NCBI GenBank assembly: GCA_002729695.1
Contig: PBYQ01000031.1
Span: 62,001 to 126,000, forward strand
DNA length: 64,000 bases
Direction of reading: 5' to 3'
DNA from: Citromicrobium sp.
GTDB taxonomy: Bacteria; Pseudomonadota; Alphaproteobacteria; Sphingomonadales; Sphingomonadaceae
Under the pieces are notes generated by a model that searched no databases, had not been told where the DNA came from, and saw nothing but the letters and a program-made list of their open reading frames with translations. Below, in pieces: positions 53,133 to 62,149 of the stretch. How positions within the stretch are numbered: the first letter of the stretch is position 1; every line of letters begins with the position of its first letter. The translations under genes and the position numbers were made by a program.

Positions 53133-53356
53133 TGCTCGAGATGCGGCCCGATTGCGAACGCTGCGGCGCGGACCTGCCCGCCGCCCGTCCCGGCGCGTTC
53201 ATTTGCAGCTTCGAATGCACGTTCTGCGCGCCATGCGCCGAAGCGCTCGACGATCGGTGCCCCAATTGCGGGGGTGAGCTGATGGACCGCCCGACGCGTT
53301 CGCCGAAACTGCTGGAGGATTATCCCGCCAGCACACAGCGCAAGTTCGAGGCATGA
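53132..53356 (+). CDS. DUF1272 zinc-ribbon-like small protein
   Basis: A 74-residue protein rich in paired cysteines: [22 protein letters not shown] and CPNCGGEL, matching the DUF1272 family. The spacing suggests two small zinc sites. It overlaps glmM by one base and thiD by four (ATGA), so it is made with both. Molecular role is unknown. Confidence 0.85.
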   Translation: MLEMRPDCERCGADLPAARPGAFICSFECTFCAPCAEALDDRCPNCGGELMDRPTRSPKLLEDYPASTQRKFEA

Positions 53357-54174
53357 CGACGAAACCCCCTCCCCGCATCCTGACCATCGCCGGCTCGGAT
53401 TCGAGCGGCGGTGCCGGCATCCAGGCCGACATCAAGACGATCATCATGCTCGGCGGATATGCGATGAGCGCGATTACCGCGATCACCGCGCAGAACACGC
53501 GCGGGGTTCAGGGCGTCACGCCGCTGACCGGCGATTTCGTGGCCGAGCAAATCGAATCCTGCCTCTCCGATATCGGCGCCGACGCGATCAAGATCGGCAT
53601 GCTCCACGATGCGGACATTATCGGCGAAGTCGCCAAACTGCTCGCGACCTTGCCCGAAGCGCGCGATGTGCCGATCATCCTCGATCCCGTCATGGTCGCG
53701 ACCAGTGGCGGGCGGCTGCTGCAGGAAGACGCGGTGGAGATCATGCGCGAGAAGCTGTTCCCGCTCGCCACGCTGATCACCCCCAACCTGCCCGAGCTGG
53801 CGATCCTCGCAGGGAGCGACCTGAACGACAGCGATGCCATCATCCAAGCTGCGGTGGCGCTGGCCGAAGACAGTGACGCGTGGGTGCTTGCCAAAGGAGG
53901 CCACACCGAAGACGCACGCGTGATCGATTTCCTCGTCAGCGCCGACGGGTTTCACATGCAGTTCGACGATCCCCGGATCCCGACGCGGCACACGCATGGC
54001 ACGGGCTGCACGCTGTCGGCGGCGATCGCCACGCTGGTGGGCCACGGCCAGCCGCTGCACCACGCGATACGGCTCGCGCGGCAATTCACCCGCGCCGCGA
54101 TCGAAAGCGCGCCGGGCTTCGGCGACGGCTCCGGCCCGCTCGGCCACCAGGCCGTACGCAAGCTGGAGGGCTAG
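53353..54174 (+). CDS. thiD: hydroxymethylpyrimidine/phosphomethylpyrimidine kinase
   Basis: Phosphorylates HMP and HMP-P in thiamine synthesis. The 273-residue ribokinase-fold protein shows [59 protein letters not shown] and the anion-hole/catalytic [13 protein letters not shown]. The ATG overlaps the DUF1272 stop. The LOG-like gene converges on it after three bases. Confidence 0.95.
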   Translation: MTTKPPPRILTIAGSDSSGGAGIQADIKTIIMLGGYAMSAITAITAQNTRGVQGVTPLTGDFVAEQIESCLSDIGADAIKIGMLHDADIIGEVAKLLATLPEARDVPIILDPVMVATSGGRLLQEDAVEIMREKLFPLATLITPNLPELAILAGSDLNDSDAIIQAAVALAEDSDAWVLAKGGHTEDARVIDFLVSADGFHMQFDDPRIPTRHTHGTGCTLSAAIATLVGHGQPLHHAIRLARQFTRAAIESAPGFGDGSGPLGHQAVRKLEG

Positions 54175-54177
54175 GAG

Positions 54178-55065
54178 CTAGTCCTTCAGGTCGTAGAACT
54201 TGGAAATGGCCGTCCACGCCTCGTCGGCGGTTTCGCACCAGGTGATGAGGTCGATATCCTTGGCGGAGATCGTCCCTTCCTCGGCCAGCGCTTCGAAATC
54301 GATCACGCGGTTCCAGAAATCCTTGCCGAACAGCAGGATCGGCATGGGCTTCATCTTGCCCGTCTGGATCAGCGTCAGCAGCTCGAAGAATTCATCGAAC
54401 GTGCCGAACCCGCCGGGGAACACCGCCACCGCCTTGGCGCGCAGCAGGAAGTGCATCTTGCGCAGCGCGAAGTAGTGGAACTGGAAGCTGAGATAGGGCG
54501 TGACGTAGGTGTTGGGCGCCTGTTCGTGCGGCAGCACGATGTTGAGCCCGATGCTCTCCCCGCCCGCATCGCTGGCGCCACGATTGCCCGCTTCCATGAT
54601 CGACGGACCGCCGCCGGTGGTGACCACGAACTGGCGTTCGCCATCCTCGATGATCGCCTTTTCGGTCGCCATCCGCGCGAGGTTGTAGGCTTCCTGGTAG
54701 TACTTCGCCTTCTCGATCAGGCGCTTGGTGACCTTGGCCTCATCCTCGGACTGGCCCTTGGCGACCTCTTCCAGCGCCTCGACCTGATCGGGCGAGGGAA
54801 TCCGCGCCGAACCGTACATCACCAGCGTGCTGCCCACCCCTGCCTGGTCGAGCAGCATCTCGGTCTTGAGCAGTTCGAGCTGGAAGCGCACCGGGCGCAG
54901 TTCCGGCTGCAACAGGAAATCGTCGTCGCGGAAGGCCAGCTTGTAGGCCGGGTGCCGGGTCTGCGGGGTGTCGGTGCTCGACCCCTCCTCTACGAAACCC
55001 GCTTCTTCGTCCGCACCATAAAATCGCCGATCGTAGAGATCGCGCACACCGCTATTATTCGTCAT
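54178..55065 (-). CDS. LOG-family / TIGR00730 Rossmann-fold protein
   Basis: A 295-residue protein. TTGGGPSIMEAGNRGA and VFPGGFGTFDEFFELLTLIQTGK are the GGGxxGxM-like and PGGxGTxxE motifs of the LOG (cytokinin-activating phosphoribohydrolase) and so-called lysine decarboxylase group. The first 100 residues are an extension beyond a typical LOG. It may cleave a nucleoside 5'-monophosphate. The ATG at 55065 is preferred to one at 55101 because of the downstream sequence character; no strong ribosome site is seen before either. Confidence 0.82.
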   Translation of the reverse strand: MTNNSGVRDLYDRRFYGADEEAGFVEEGSSTDTPQTRHPAYKLAFRDDDFLLQPELRPVRFQLELLKTEMLLDQAGVGSTLVMYGSARIPSPDQVEALEEVAKGQSEDEAKVTKRLIEKAKYYQEAYNLARMATEKAIIEDGERQFVVTTGGGPSIMEAGNRGASDAGGESIGLNIVLPHEQAPNTYVTPYLSFQFHYFALRKMHFLLRAKAVAVFPGGFGTFDEFFELLTLIQTGKMKPMPILLFGKDFWNRVIDFEALAEEGTISAKDIDLITWCETADEAWTAISKFYDLKD

Positions 55066-55156
55066 AGGCGCGCAGATAGGCGGCTTGGCGATCCCCGGCA
55101 AGGCCGCGCTGTTTGGTAGTGACGCGAACCGGCAGGAAGACTAGGCAGCCGACCGA

Positions 55157-55657
55157 ATGTCCGCGCTGCACCATATCAGGCGATCGCCACCGTGGAGGAT
55201 GATCGGCATCCTGCTGCTGGCATTCGCCCTCAATGCGCTGGCGCCGGCCGGGTACATGATCGCAGCGGGCGAGCACGGCTTGCCGACGGTCTCTGTCTGT
55301 CCCGAAACCCATCCGCTGGCCCGCGCGGTGACGGCGTATCACGAAGCGCGCGATAGAAGCGACGGCATGGCGAAGGACCATGCGTCGATGGACCACGCCT
55401 CGATCGACCACGCCTCGATCGACCATGCCGCGATGGGCCATGGGGACGAGGGCGATCCCACGCCGACCGCGTCGAACGGCGGGCATTGTACGCTGGCGGG
55501 CGCTGCCAAGCTGGCGCTCCACTCTCCCGGCGAGACCATTCTCGCGGACGAGATCGCCTACGCAGTCATGCTCGGCCTCAGGCCGATCCGCGCTCTGTCG
55601 CTTCCTGCGCGTCCGCATCTGCGACCGCCCCTGCGCGGCCCGCCTCCGTCGATCTGA
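55157..55657 (+). CDS. DUF2946-like exported His-rich protein
   Basis: A 166-residue protein with an N-terminal hydrophobic segment (MIGILLLAFALNALAPAGYMIAAG), probably a signal anchor or signal peptide. Residues 72-95 hold short repeats of the type (M/I)DHAS, giving a His/Met/Asp-rich tract, and Cys48 and Cys111 are further possible metal ligands. DUF2946 members often sit with copper genes. It is followed after 78 bases by a TonB receptor and then a PepSY protein. A metal-binding role, copper being the first guess, is inference. Confidence 0.6.
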   Translation: MSALHHIRRSPPWRMIGILLLAFALNALAPAGYMIAAGEHGLPTVSVCPETHPLARAVTAYHEARDRSDGMAKDHASMDHASIDHASIDHAAMGHGDEGDPTPTASNGGHCTLAGAAKLALHSPGETILADEIAYAVMLGLRPIRALSLPARPHLRPPLRGPPPSI

Positions 55658-55735
55658 CACCACCCATCCAATCAGATCACGCGCGCCGCGTTCCGGGCCG
55701 GATTGTCCGCGCGCGCCGCGCATCGGAGAATTACC

Positions 55736-57763
55736 GTGAAGATTTCCCATGTAGCGCTGGGCGCAGCCATGCTGGCTGGCGCCCCGCCTGCCTATGCCGC
55801 AACCGAAGACTTGATCGTCGACGAGGCCGCCGACACCGCCCCCGCGGAAGATCCGCAGCGCACCATAATCGTGACGGGCGAACGGGCCGCGAAGGAAGCC
55901 GAGGAGCGCGCCGCGCAAACCCCCGGTGGAACCGATGTCGTCACTTACGACGAATACGCGGACAAATCGCTCGTCAGCCTGCGCGACACTCTGGCCTTCT
56001 CGCCCGGTGTCTACCTCCAGCCGCGTTACGGGCAGGAGGTGCGCATCTCGATCCGCGGATCGGGCCTGTCGCGCGGATACCACATGCGCGGCCTCACGCT
56101 GTTGCAGGACGGCGTGCCGATCAACCTCGCCGACGATAATGGCGATTTCCAGGAACTGGAGCCGATCTTCTTCGAATATCTCGAAGTCTATCGCGGGGCG
56201 AATGCGCTCCGTTTCGGGTCGGGCACGCTGGGCGGCGCGATCAATGGCGTGACCCCGACGGGGGAAACGGCATCGGGCCTCTACCTGCGCGGCGATGCCG
56301 GCAGTTTCGAGACCTATCGCGGGCTTGCCTCCTACGGCGTCCAGAGCGGACCGGGCGATGCGTGGGCCGCGATCAGCTACGATAGCTCCAATGGCGACCG
56401 CGACCATGCGAAGCGCGAATCGCTGCGTTTCCACGGCAATGTCGGCCTACAGATCGCCGACACTATCGAGAACCGCTTCTACGCCAGCGTGAATTCGATC
56501 GACCAGCAACTGCCGGGTGCGCTCACTCTCGCCACGGCGCTGACTGCGCCCGAGACAGGCAATTTTGCAGGCGATCAGGCGCGCGATATCGATTCGATCC
56601 GCCTCCAGAACCGCACGCGGTTCTCGTTCGACGGGGGCCAGCTCGACGTGGGCGGGTTCGTCAACGCCAAATCGCTCCACCACCCGATCTTCCAGGTGCT
56701 CGATTACAAATCGACCGATCGCGGCGTCTATGCCCGGTTCGACTATGCCACGGGCCCCTTCGAGCTGACGCTGGGCGGCGAGACGCGGCTTGGCGACACC
56801 GACGCCAAGCGTTTCGTGAACGTCAACGGGCAGCGCGTCGCGCCAACCTTCAACGCGGATCAGCGCGCTTCGACGTCCAACATCTATGGCGAATTCCGCT
56901 TCCGTCCGGTCGAACCGCTGCAATTAATCGCAGGCGCGGTCTATGCCGAGGGCTTTCGCGAACAGCACCTGCTGCTCGACAGCTTCGCGGGCGGCGCGAC
57001 CGATATCAACGGGCGTGCAGAATTCGACGGGTTCTCGCCCAAGTTCGGCGTGCTGTTCGCGGCGAACGAGAACATCCAGCTGTTCGCTAACTACAGCCGC
57101 TCGGTCGAATTTCCGGGCTTTGCAGAGGTGGCGCAGATCGCCAGCTTCGTGAACCTCGACCCCCAGCGTGCGTGGACCGCCGAAGTCGGCACGCGCGGCC
57201 GCGTGGGCATCGGCGAGTGGGATCTCGCGGCCTATCGCGCGGACATCGACGGCGAGCTGCTGCAGTTCACCGTGGGGCCGGACATTCCCGCGTCGACCTT
57301 CAATGCAGGCAAGACCCGCCATCAGGGCGTGGAAGCGGCGCTGTCGATCGATCTCACCGAGTGGGCACGCCTGCGGCAGATCTACACGTACAGCGACTTC
57401 CACTTCGAGGATGATCCGCAATACGGCGACAACCGCCTGCCGGTGGTGCCCGAGCACGTCTATCGTGCCGAGTTGCGGCTGGGGACCGACGGCCTCCACA
57501 TCGCGCCCAATGTCGAGTGGGTGCCCGACGGGCCCTTCGCCGATTACGACAACAGCCTGCAGGTCGATGGCTATGCGCTGGTGGGGATCACCGCCGGGGC
57601 CACGCTGACCGACCGAATCGACCTGTTCGTGGATGCGCGCAACCTCTTCGACAAGAAGGCGGTGGGCGACATCAGCGCCGCGATCACCGCCACGCCCGCC
57701 TCGGCGATCTTCTACCCGGTTGAGCGTCGCGCCGTCTTCGGCGGCGTGCGCGCGCGCTTCTAA
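55736..57763 (+). CDS. TonB-dependent receptor, metal/siderophore type
   Basis: A 675-residue outer-membrane receptor. The signal peptide ends PPAYA, and the TonB-box-like RTIIVTGERA follows. The plug has DTLAFSPGVYLQPRYGQEVRISIRGSG and MRGLTLLQDGVPINLADDNGDFQELEP. The barrel ends VFGGVRARF with C-terminal Phe. It is FecA/FepA-like in size and plug. The start is a GTG at 55736 with GGAGA seven bases before. With the His-rich protein upstream and a PepSY protein downstream, metal or siderophore uptake is the best reading. Confidence 0.85.
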   Translation: MKISHVALGAAMLAGAPPAYAATEDLIVDEAADTAPAEDPQRTIIVTGERAAKEAEERAAQTPGGTDVVTYDEYADKSLVSLRDTLAFSPGVYLQPRYGQEVRISIRGSGLSRGYHMRGLTLLQDGVPINLADDNGDFQELEPIFFEYLEVYRGANALRFGSGTLGGAINGVTPTGETASGLYLRGDAGSFETYRGLASYGVQSGPGDAWAAISYDSSNGDRDHAKRESLRFHGNVGLQIADTIENRFYASVNSIDQQLPGALTLATALTAPETGNFAGDQARDIDSIRLQNRTRFSFDGGQLDVGGFVNAKSLHHPIFQVLDYKSTDRGVYARFDYATGPFELTLGGETRLGDTDAKRFVNVNGQRVAPTFNADQRASTSNIYGEFRFRPVEPLQLIAGAVYAEGFREQHLLLDSFAGGATDINGRAEFDGFSPKFGVLFAANENIQLFANYSRSVEFPGFAEVAQIASFVNLDPQRAWTAEVGTRGRVGIGEWDLAAYRADIDGELLQFTVGPDIPASTFNAGKTRHQGVEAALSIDLTEWARLRQIYTYSDFHFEDDPQYGDNRLPVVPEHVYRAELRLGTDGLHIAPNVEWVPDGPFADYDNSLQVDGYALVGITAGATLTDRIDLFVDARNLFDKKAVGDISAAITATPASAIFYPVERRAVFGGVRARF

Positions 57764-57776
57764 GGGAGAGATGACG

Positions 57777-59093
57777 ATGGCCGATACCGCGACCTACCGC
57801 ACGATCTGGCGCTGGCATTTCTACGCCGGATTGTTCGTGCTCCCCTTCGTCCTGCTGCTGTCGGTCAGCGGGTCGATCTATCTGTTCAAGCCGCAGATCG
57901 ACCGGTGGGAGGAACGCGATTATCGCGGCCTCTCGCTGGAGGGCGCGGTGTCGGCCGACCGGCAGCTGGAGGCGGCGGAAGCGGCGTTTCCCGATGGCTC
58001 GTTCAACCATTACCGCCTGCCCGAAGAACCGGGCGATGCCGCGATGGTGCAGATGGGGCTGCCGGACGGATCGCTGAGCGAAGTGTTCGTCTCGCCGCAG
58101 GGGCAGGTGCTCGGCACGCTCGACCCGGCGGAGCGGATTTCCAACGCGGTCTCGCGCTTCCACGGCTCGCTGATGATGGGCGACTGGGGCGACCGGCTGG
58201 TCGAACTGGCCGCGAGCTGGACGATCGTGATGATCCTGACCGGCCTCTACCTGTGGTGGCCGAGGCCCTTTCGCGCTGCCGGAACGCTGTGGCCGCGGCT
58301 TTCGCTGAAAGGCCGCCCACTGATGAAGGACCTGCACCGGGTCACCGGCTTCTGGCTGGCAGGCTTCGTGCTGGTGATGCTGGCAAGCGGCCTCCCCTGG
58401 GCGGGCACATGGGGCAGTGCGTTCAAATGGGCGCGCGGCGAGCTCGGCCTCGTCGAAGGCGTGCAGGAGTGGAAAATCGGCGCTGAGAAGGCTGCCGTCG
58501 CCGCGCCGGTGGCGCACGATCACGGCACTGCAAGCCACAGTCCGCAGATGAGGGCCGATATGCCGGAGCAATCGCTGCCGCTCGCCGCCTCCGTGCAGCG
58601 GGCGGAGGCGGAGGATATGGCCTTCCCGGTCCTGGTCCTGCCGCCCCACGCCCCGCAACGCTTCGGGCCGCCGACCGGCAATGTGTGGACGGTGAAGTCG
58701 GAGGCGCAGAACCGCCCGCTTGTCCGCTCTGTAACCTACGACCCGCAATCTGGCACGGAGCTTTCACGCAACGGCTTTGCAGACAAGCACCCGATCGACC
58801 GGGCGATCAATATCGGCATCGCGTGGCACGAAGGCGCGCTGTTCGGCCTCACCAACCAGATCATGGGACTGGTCATCGCACTGGCCCTGATCGCACTGTC
58901 CGTGCTCGGCGTGCTCATGTGGTTGAAGCGCAGGCCGAAGGGGAAGCTGGCAGCCCCGCCACCCGGGGGCCGCCTGCCGCGCGGTTTGATCGCGGGGATT
59001 GTCGTGCTGGCGCTGCTCCTGCCGCTGTTCGGCGTTTCGCTGGTGGCGATCCTGCTGTTCGACAAGGCACGGGGAGCCTTCGCCCGTCGGTAA
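57777..59093 (+). CDS. PepSY-associated membrane protein (siderophore/iron-uptake type)
   Basis: A 438-residue inner-membrane protein of the PepSY-TM family. Helices are FYAGLFVLPFVLLLSVSGSIYLF, SWTIVMILTGLYLWW, VTGFWLAGFVLVMLASG, ITNQIMGLVIALALIALSVLGVLMWL-like and LIAGIVVLALLLPLFGVSLVAILLF at the end. A periplasmic loop holds EVFVSPQGQVLGTLDPAE and RFHGSLMMGDWG. Such proteins often follow TonB receptors and may reduce ferric siderophores. The ATG at 57777 has GGGAG at eight bases; one at 57771 is closer than usual. It is third in the His-rich/TonB/PepSY set. Confidence 0.8.
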   Translation: MADTATYRTIWRWHFYAGLFVLPFVLLLSVSGSIYLFKPQIDRWEERDYRGLSLEGAVSADRQLEAAEAAFPDGSFNHYRLPEEPGDAAMVQMGLPDGSLSEVFVSPQGQVLGTLDPAERISNAVSRFHGSLMMGDWGDRLVELAASWTIVMILTGLYLWWPRPFRAAGTLWPRLSLKGRPLMKDLHRVTGFWLAGFVLVMLASGLPWAGTWGSAFKWARGELGLVEGVQEWKIGAEKAAVAAPVAHDHGTASHSPQMRADMPEQSLPLAASVQRAEAEDMAFPVLVLPPHAPQRFGPPTGNVWTVKSEAQNRPLVRSVTYDPQSGTELSRNGFADKHPIDRAINIGIAWHEGALFGLTNQIMGLVIALALIALSVLGVLMWLKRRPKGKLAAPPPGGRLPRGLIAGIVVLALLLPLFGVSLVAILLFDKARGAFARR

Positions 59094-59135
59094 CGCCGGG
59101 GAGAGGTCAACTATCTGTCATGAGGATCGAAAAGC

Positions 59136-59209
59136 TGGATGCCCCGTGAGGATTCGAACCTCAATTGACGGAGTCAGAGTCCGTAGTCTTACCATTAGAC
59201 GACGGGGCA
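59136..59209 (-). tRNA. tRNA-Gln (CTG)
   Basis: A 74-base cloverleaf on the minus strand. Acceptor arms TGCCCCG and CGGGGCA, discriminator U, CCA encoded. The T-arm reads GAGGTTCGAATCCTC. The anticodon loop reads CTCTGAC, giving anticodon CTG. It lies about 40 bases after the PepSY gene on the opposite strand. Confidence 0.95.
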
Positions 59210-59398
59210 ACAGCCGGTCCGCGTGGGTCTCGCGCGGCGAGACGCGGAATGCTTCGCGGAGCGGCGCATCTAGAAAGGTGTGGGCGCAGCGTCAAGCGTC
59301 GAAAAGGAGCGCGGCCTTGCTCCGCCGCGCCGCTATCGTTAGCATGCGCGTCAGGTCCCCGAGGGAACTCTCCCGCGGGCGGTATGGAAATTGCAATT

Positions 59399-60610
59399 AT
59401 GGCGGACTTCGCGCCGCCGGACGATAACAACAGGGCTTGCGAACCGGAGGGCACGACGTCCGGCAAGGTAGCAGACAAGCGCTACAACTCTCCGAAGCCC
59501 ATGGAGCCGAATCGACGCCCTCGCAAAGCCGATGGCCAGCGGCGCAACAACGTCTTCGACAAGCGTTCGAACGTGCGCGGGCCTGCGCGCCACGGCAAGC
59601 ATGGGCGACAGGCCTATGCCGCGCTCGACCTGGGCACCAATAACTGCCGCCTGCTGATCGCGCGCCCGTCGGGTCAAGATTTCACCGTCATCGACGCGTT
59701 CAGCCGTGTGGTGCGGCTGGGCGAAGGGCTCGCGCTGTCGGGCCGGCTGTCCGACGAGGCGATGGACCGGGCGCTCGGCGCGCTGCACGTCTGCGCCGAG
59801 AAGCTGCGCCGCCGCAACGTCTTCCTCGCCCGGTCGGTCGCGACCGAGGCCTGCCGCCGGGCCACCAACGGCGCGGCGTTCATCGATCGCGTGCGCGAGG
59901 AAACGGGCATCGTGCTCGACATCATCTCCGCGCAGGAAGAGGCGCGGCTGGCGGTGCTGGGGTGTCACGTCCTGCTCGAACAGGGTGAAGGGCCCGCGCT
60001 GATCTTCGACATCGGCGGCGGCTCGACCGAACTGATCCTGGTCGGTCCGGGCGACGGCGCGATCCCGCGCATCCTCGATTGGCAGAGCGTGCCGTGGGGC
60101 GTCGTCTCGCTGACCGACACGGTGATCGGCAAGGCCCCGCCCGCCGAAGACAGGGCGGGCCGGTTGGCGCTCTATGCCGAAATGCGCCGCACGGTGGACG
60201 AAAGCTTCGCCCCTTTTGCAGAGCGGATTCGCGACGCCTCCCGCGAAGACGATATCCGCCTGCTCGGCACCAGCGGGACGGTCACCACGCTCGCCAGCCT
60301 TCATCTGGAGCTGCCGCATTACGACCGGCGCGCGGTCGACGGGCTGATCGTGCCCTCGGCGGCGATGCGCGATATTTCGACGCGCCTTTCCAGCCTCAGC
60401 CAGGACGAGCGGGGCGAGCTGCCCTGCATCGGGCCCGACCGTGCGGAACTGGTGGTGGCAGGCTGCGCAATCCTCGAATCGATCCTCGACCTGTGGCCTG
60501 CCGATCGCCTTGGCGTGGCCGATCGCGGGATTCGCGAAGGCATCCTGCGCAGCCTGATGGCCGCCGATTTCGCGGGTGCCAAGGGCCCCAACCCGGAAAG
60601 CAGAAACTGA
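59399..60610 (+). CDS. exopolyphosphatase / Ppx-GppA phosphatase family
   Basis: Hydrolyses polyphosphate and/or pppGpp. The 403-residue product has an unusual basic, Asn/Arg/Lys-rich N-terminal extension of about 75 residues, then the ASKHA fold: YAALDLGTNNCRLLIA, EGLALSGRLSDEAM, FDIGGGSTELILVGPG, and LGTSGTVTTLAS. It lacks the long C-terminal HD domain of E. coli Ppx. The start is uncertain: the ATG at 59399 is used, but the frame begins much earlier and other ATGs exist. rlmE follows after one base. Confidence 0.88.
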   Translation: MADFAPPDDNNRACEPEGTTSGKVADKRYNSPKPMEPNRRPRKADGQRRNNVFDKRSNVRGPARHGKHGRQAYAALDLGTNNCRLLIARPSGQDFTVIDAFSRVVRLGEGLALSGRLSDEAMDRALGALHVCAEKLRRRNVFLARSVATEACRRATNGAAFIDRVREETGIVLDIISAQEEARLAVLGCHVLLEQGEGPALIFDIGGGSTELILVGPGDGAIPRILDWQSVPWGVVSLTDTVIGKAPPAEDRAGRLALYAEMRRTVDESFAPFAERIRDASREDDIRLLGTSGTVTTLASLHLELPHYDRRAVDGLIVPSAAMRDISTRLSSLSQDERGELPCIGPDRAELVVAGCAILESILDLWPADRLGVADRGIREGILRSLMAADFAGAKGPNPESRN

Positions 60611-60611
60611 C

Positions 60612-61280
60612 ATGAGCCGTTCGAGACGCGATCCGGACAAGCGGGTGAAGACCGCGCGCGGGCGCACCGCATCCTCCAACCGCTGGCTGGAGCGGCAGCT
60701 GAACGATCCCTATGTGCGCGAGGCGAAAGCCGCGGGCTATCGCAGCCGGGCCGCGTTCAAGCTGATCGAGCTGGACGAGAAATTCGGCATCCTGCGCGGC
60801 GCGAATCGGATCGTCGATCTGGGCATCGCGCCGGGCGGCTGGTCGCAGATCGCGCAGAAGAAACGCCCGCAGGCGACCATCGTGGGGATCGACCTGCTGC
60901 CGACCGAGCCGATCGACGGCGTCACGATCCTGGAAATGGATTTCATGGCGGACGAAGCGCCCGACACGATCATGGGACACCTGGGCGGCGCGCCCGACCT
61001 CGTGATGTCGGACATGGCGGCGAATACGGTTGGCCACAAGCAGACCGACCACCTGCGCACGATGGGGCTGGTCGAAACCGCCGCCGACTTCGCGATCCAG
61101 ACGCTGGCGCCCGGTGGGCAATTCCTTGCCAAGGTGCTGGCGGGGGGTACCGACGTCGAGCTGCTCAACCTGCTCAAGAAGAATTTCAAGACGGTCAAGC
61201 ACGCCAAGCCACCGGCGAGCCGCAAGGGCTCGTCCGAATGGTACGTCGTCGCGCAAGGATTCAAGGGCCGCGAAGGCTGA
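60612..61280 (+). CDS. rlmE: 23S rRNA (uridine-2'-O-)-methyltransferase
   Basis: Methylates U2552 of 23S rRNA. The 222-residue product shows the RrmJ/FtsJ plan: SRAAFKLIELDEKF (catalytic Lys), IVDLGIAPGGWSQIA (SAM site), DLVMSDMAANTVGHKQTDHLRTMGL (catalytic Asp), GGQFLAKVLAGGTD (catalytic Lys) and SSEWYVVAQGF (catalytic Glu). It starts one base after ppx/gppA, a common alphaproteobacterial pair. Confidence 0.95.
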   Translation: MSRSRRDPDKRVKTARGRTASSNRWLERQLNDPYVREAKAAGYRSRAAFKLIELDEKFGILRGANRIVDLGIAPGGWSQIAQKKRPQATIVGIDLLPTEPIDGVTILEMDFMADEAPDTIMGHLGGAPDLVMSDMAANTVGHKQTDHLRTMGLVETAADFAIQTLAPGGQFLAKVLAGGTDVELLNLLKKNFKTVKHAKPPASRKGSSEWYVVAQGFKGREG

Positions 61281-61301
61281 GGGACCGCTCTGCGCGGTCC
61301 C
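61281..61301. terminator. hairpin between convergent rlmE and cytochrome c genes
   Basis: GGGACCGC, loop TCTGC and GCGGTCCC form a perfect eight-pair stem immediately after the rlmE stop and 13 bases before the stop of the converging cytochrome gene. No T-run follows on either strand, so it is a weak or Rho-assisted terminator at best. Confidence 0.5.
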
Positions 61302-61313
61302 CGATCACATCGC

Positions 61314-62015
61314 TTATTCGCCGTCGTTGGTGGCTGCGCCCTGCTCGGGCACCGGCTGGTCGCCAGCCATCGCGCCGGCCGATTCGGCTTCGCCCGCTTC
61401 GGCACCTTCGACCGCACCGGGGCCTTCGCCCGGATTGTCGGCGTTCTCGGCCGCAGCCTCGTCGTCACCGCCCTCGGCGACCGGCGCGGGCAGCGGCGGA
61501 CCGCCACCGTTTTCCATCAGGTACAGGATCACGTTGGCGCGATCTTCCGCACTCGAAAGGCCGGCGAAGCTCATCTTCGTGCCGTTGGCAAAGGCGCGCG
61601 GGCTGGTGAGCCAGGCGTCGAGATTTTCGTAGGTCCAGTCGCCGCCGTGCCCGCTCAGCGCGGCGCTATAGGCGAATCCCGGCTCGTGCTTGCCGATCGG
61701 CTTGCCGATCACGCCATACAGGTTCGGCCCGATCCCGTCGGCACCGCCCTGCGCGATCGTGTGGCAGCTGGAGCACTTGGCGAAGATCGCCTCGCCAGCC
61801 GACGCGCTGCCCGATGCGAGCAGGTTGGCGAGCGGCGGGCCGCTGGCTTCTGCGCCACCGGCTTCTTCGCCTTCGATGAAGAAACCGGGCTTGGCCCCTT
61901 CGGGAAGTTCCGAATCGTCCGCGTGGAAGATCATCGAGCTGACGCTCATCGCCCCGAGAGCGATAACGCCCGAAAACAAAATCCACCCGAATGCGGTGTT
62001 ACGATCGTCTTTCAT
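61314..62015 (-). CDS. membrane-anchored c-type cytochrome (CycM-like)
   Basis: A 233-residue electron carrier. An N-terminal helix (FGWILFSGVIALGAMSVSSMIF) anchors it to the inner membrane with the haem domain in the periplasm. CSSCHTIAQGG at residues 81-91 is the CXXCH haem site, and Met148 in GTKMSFAG is the axial ligand. The last 60 residues are an unusual acidic Glu/Ala/Gly/Pro-rich tail. The ATG at 62015 is used; an upstream frame adds residues of no family character. It faces the DUF4129 gene divergently. Confidence 0.88.
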   Translation of the reverse strand: MKDDRNTAFGWILFSGVIALGAMSVSSMIFHADDSELPEGAKPGFFIEGEEAGGAEASGPPLANLLASGSASAGEAIFAKCSSCHTIAQGGADGIGPNLYGVIGKPIGKHEPGFAYSAALSGHGGDWTYENLDAWLTSPRAFANGTKMSFAGLSSAEDRANVILYLMENGGGPPLPAPVAEGGDDEAAAENADNPGEGPGAVEGAEAGEAESAGAMAGDQPVPEQGAATNDGE

Positions 62016-62149
62016 CGAAATATGCCTGGCAAAGTGAGCGTGGAATGTGGCGCGCGATCTAGCCAGCATCCCGGGTATGCGCAAGTGCCACGCCCGTTAT
62101 CGGAAATGCGGTGCGCGAATGGACAACCGCTTGCCGCGCGCATGACCCC

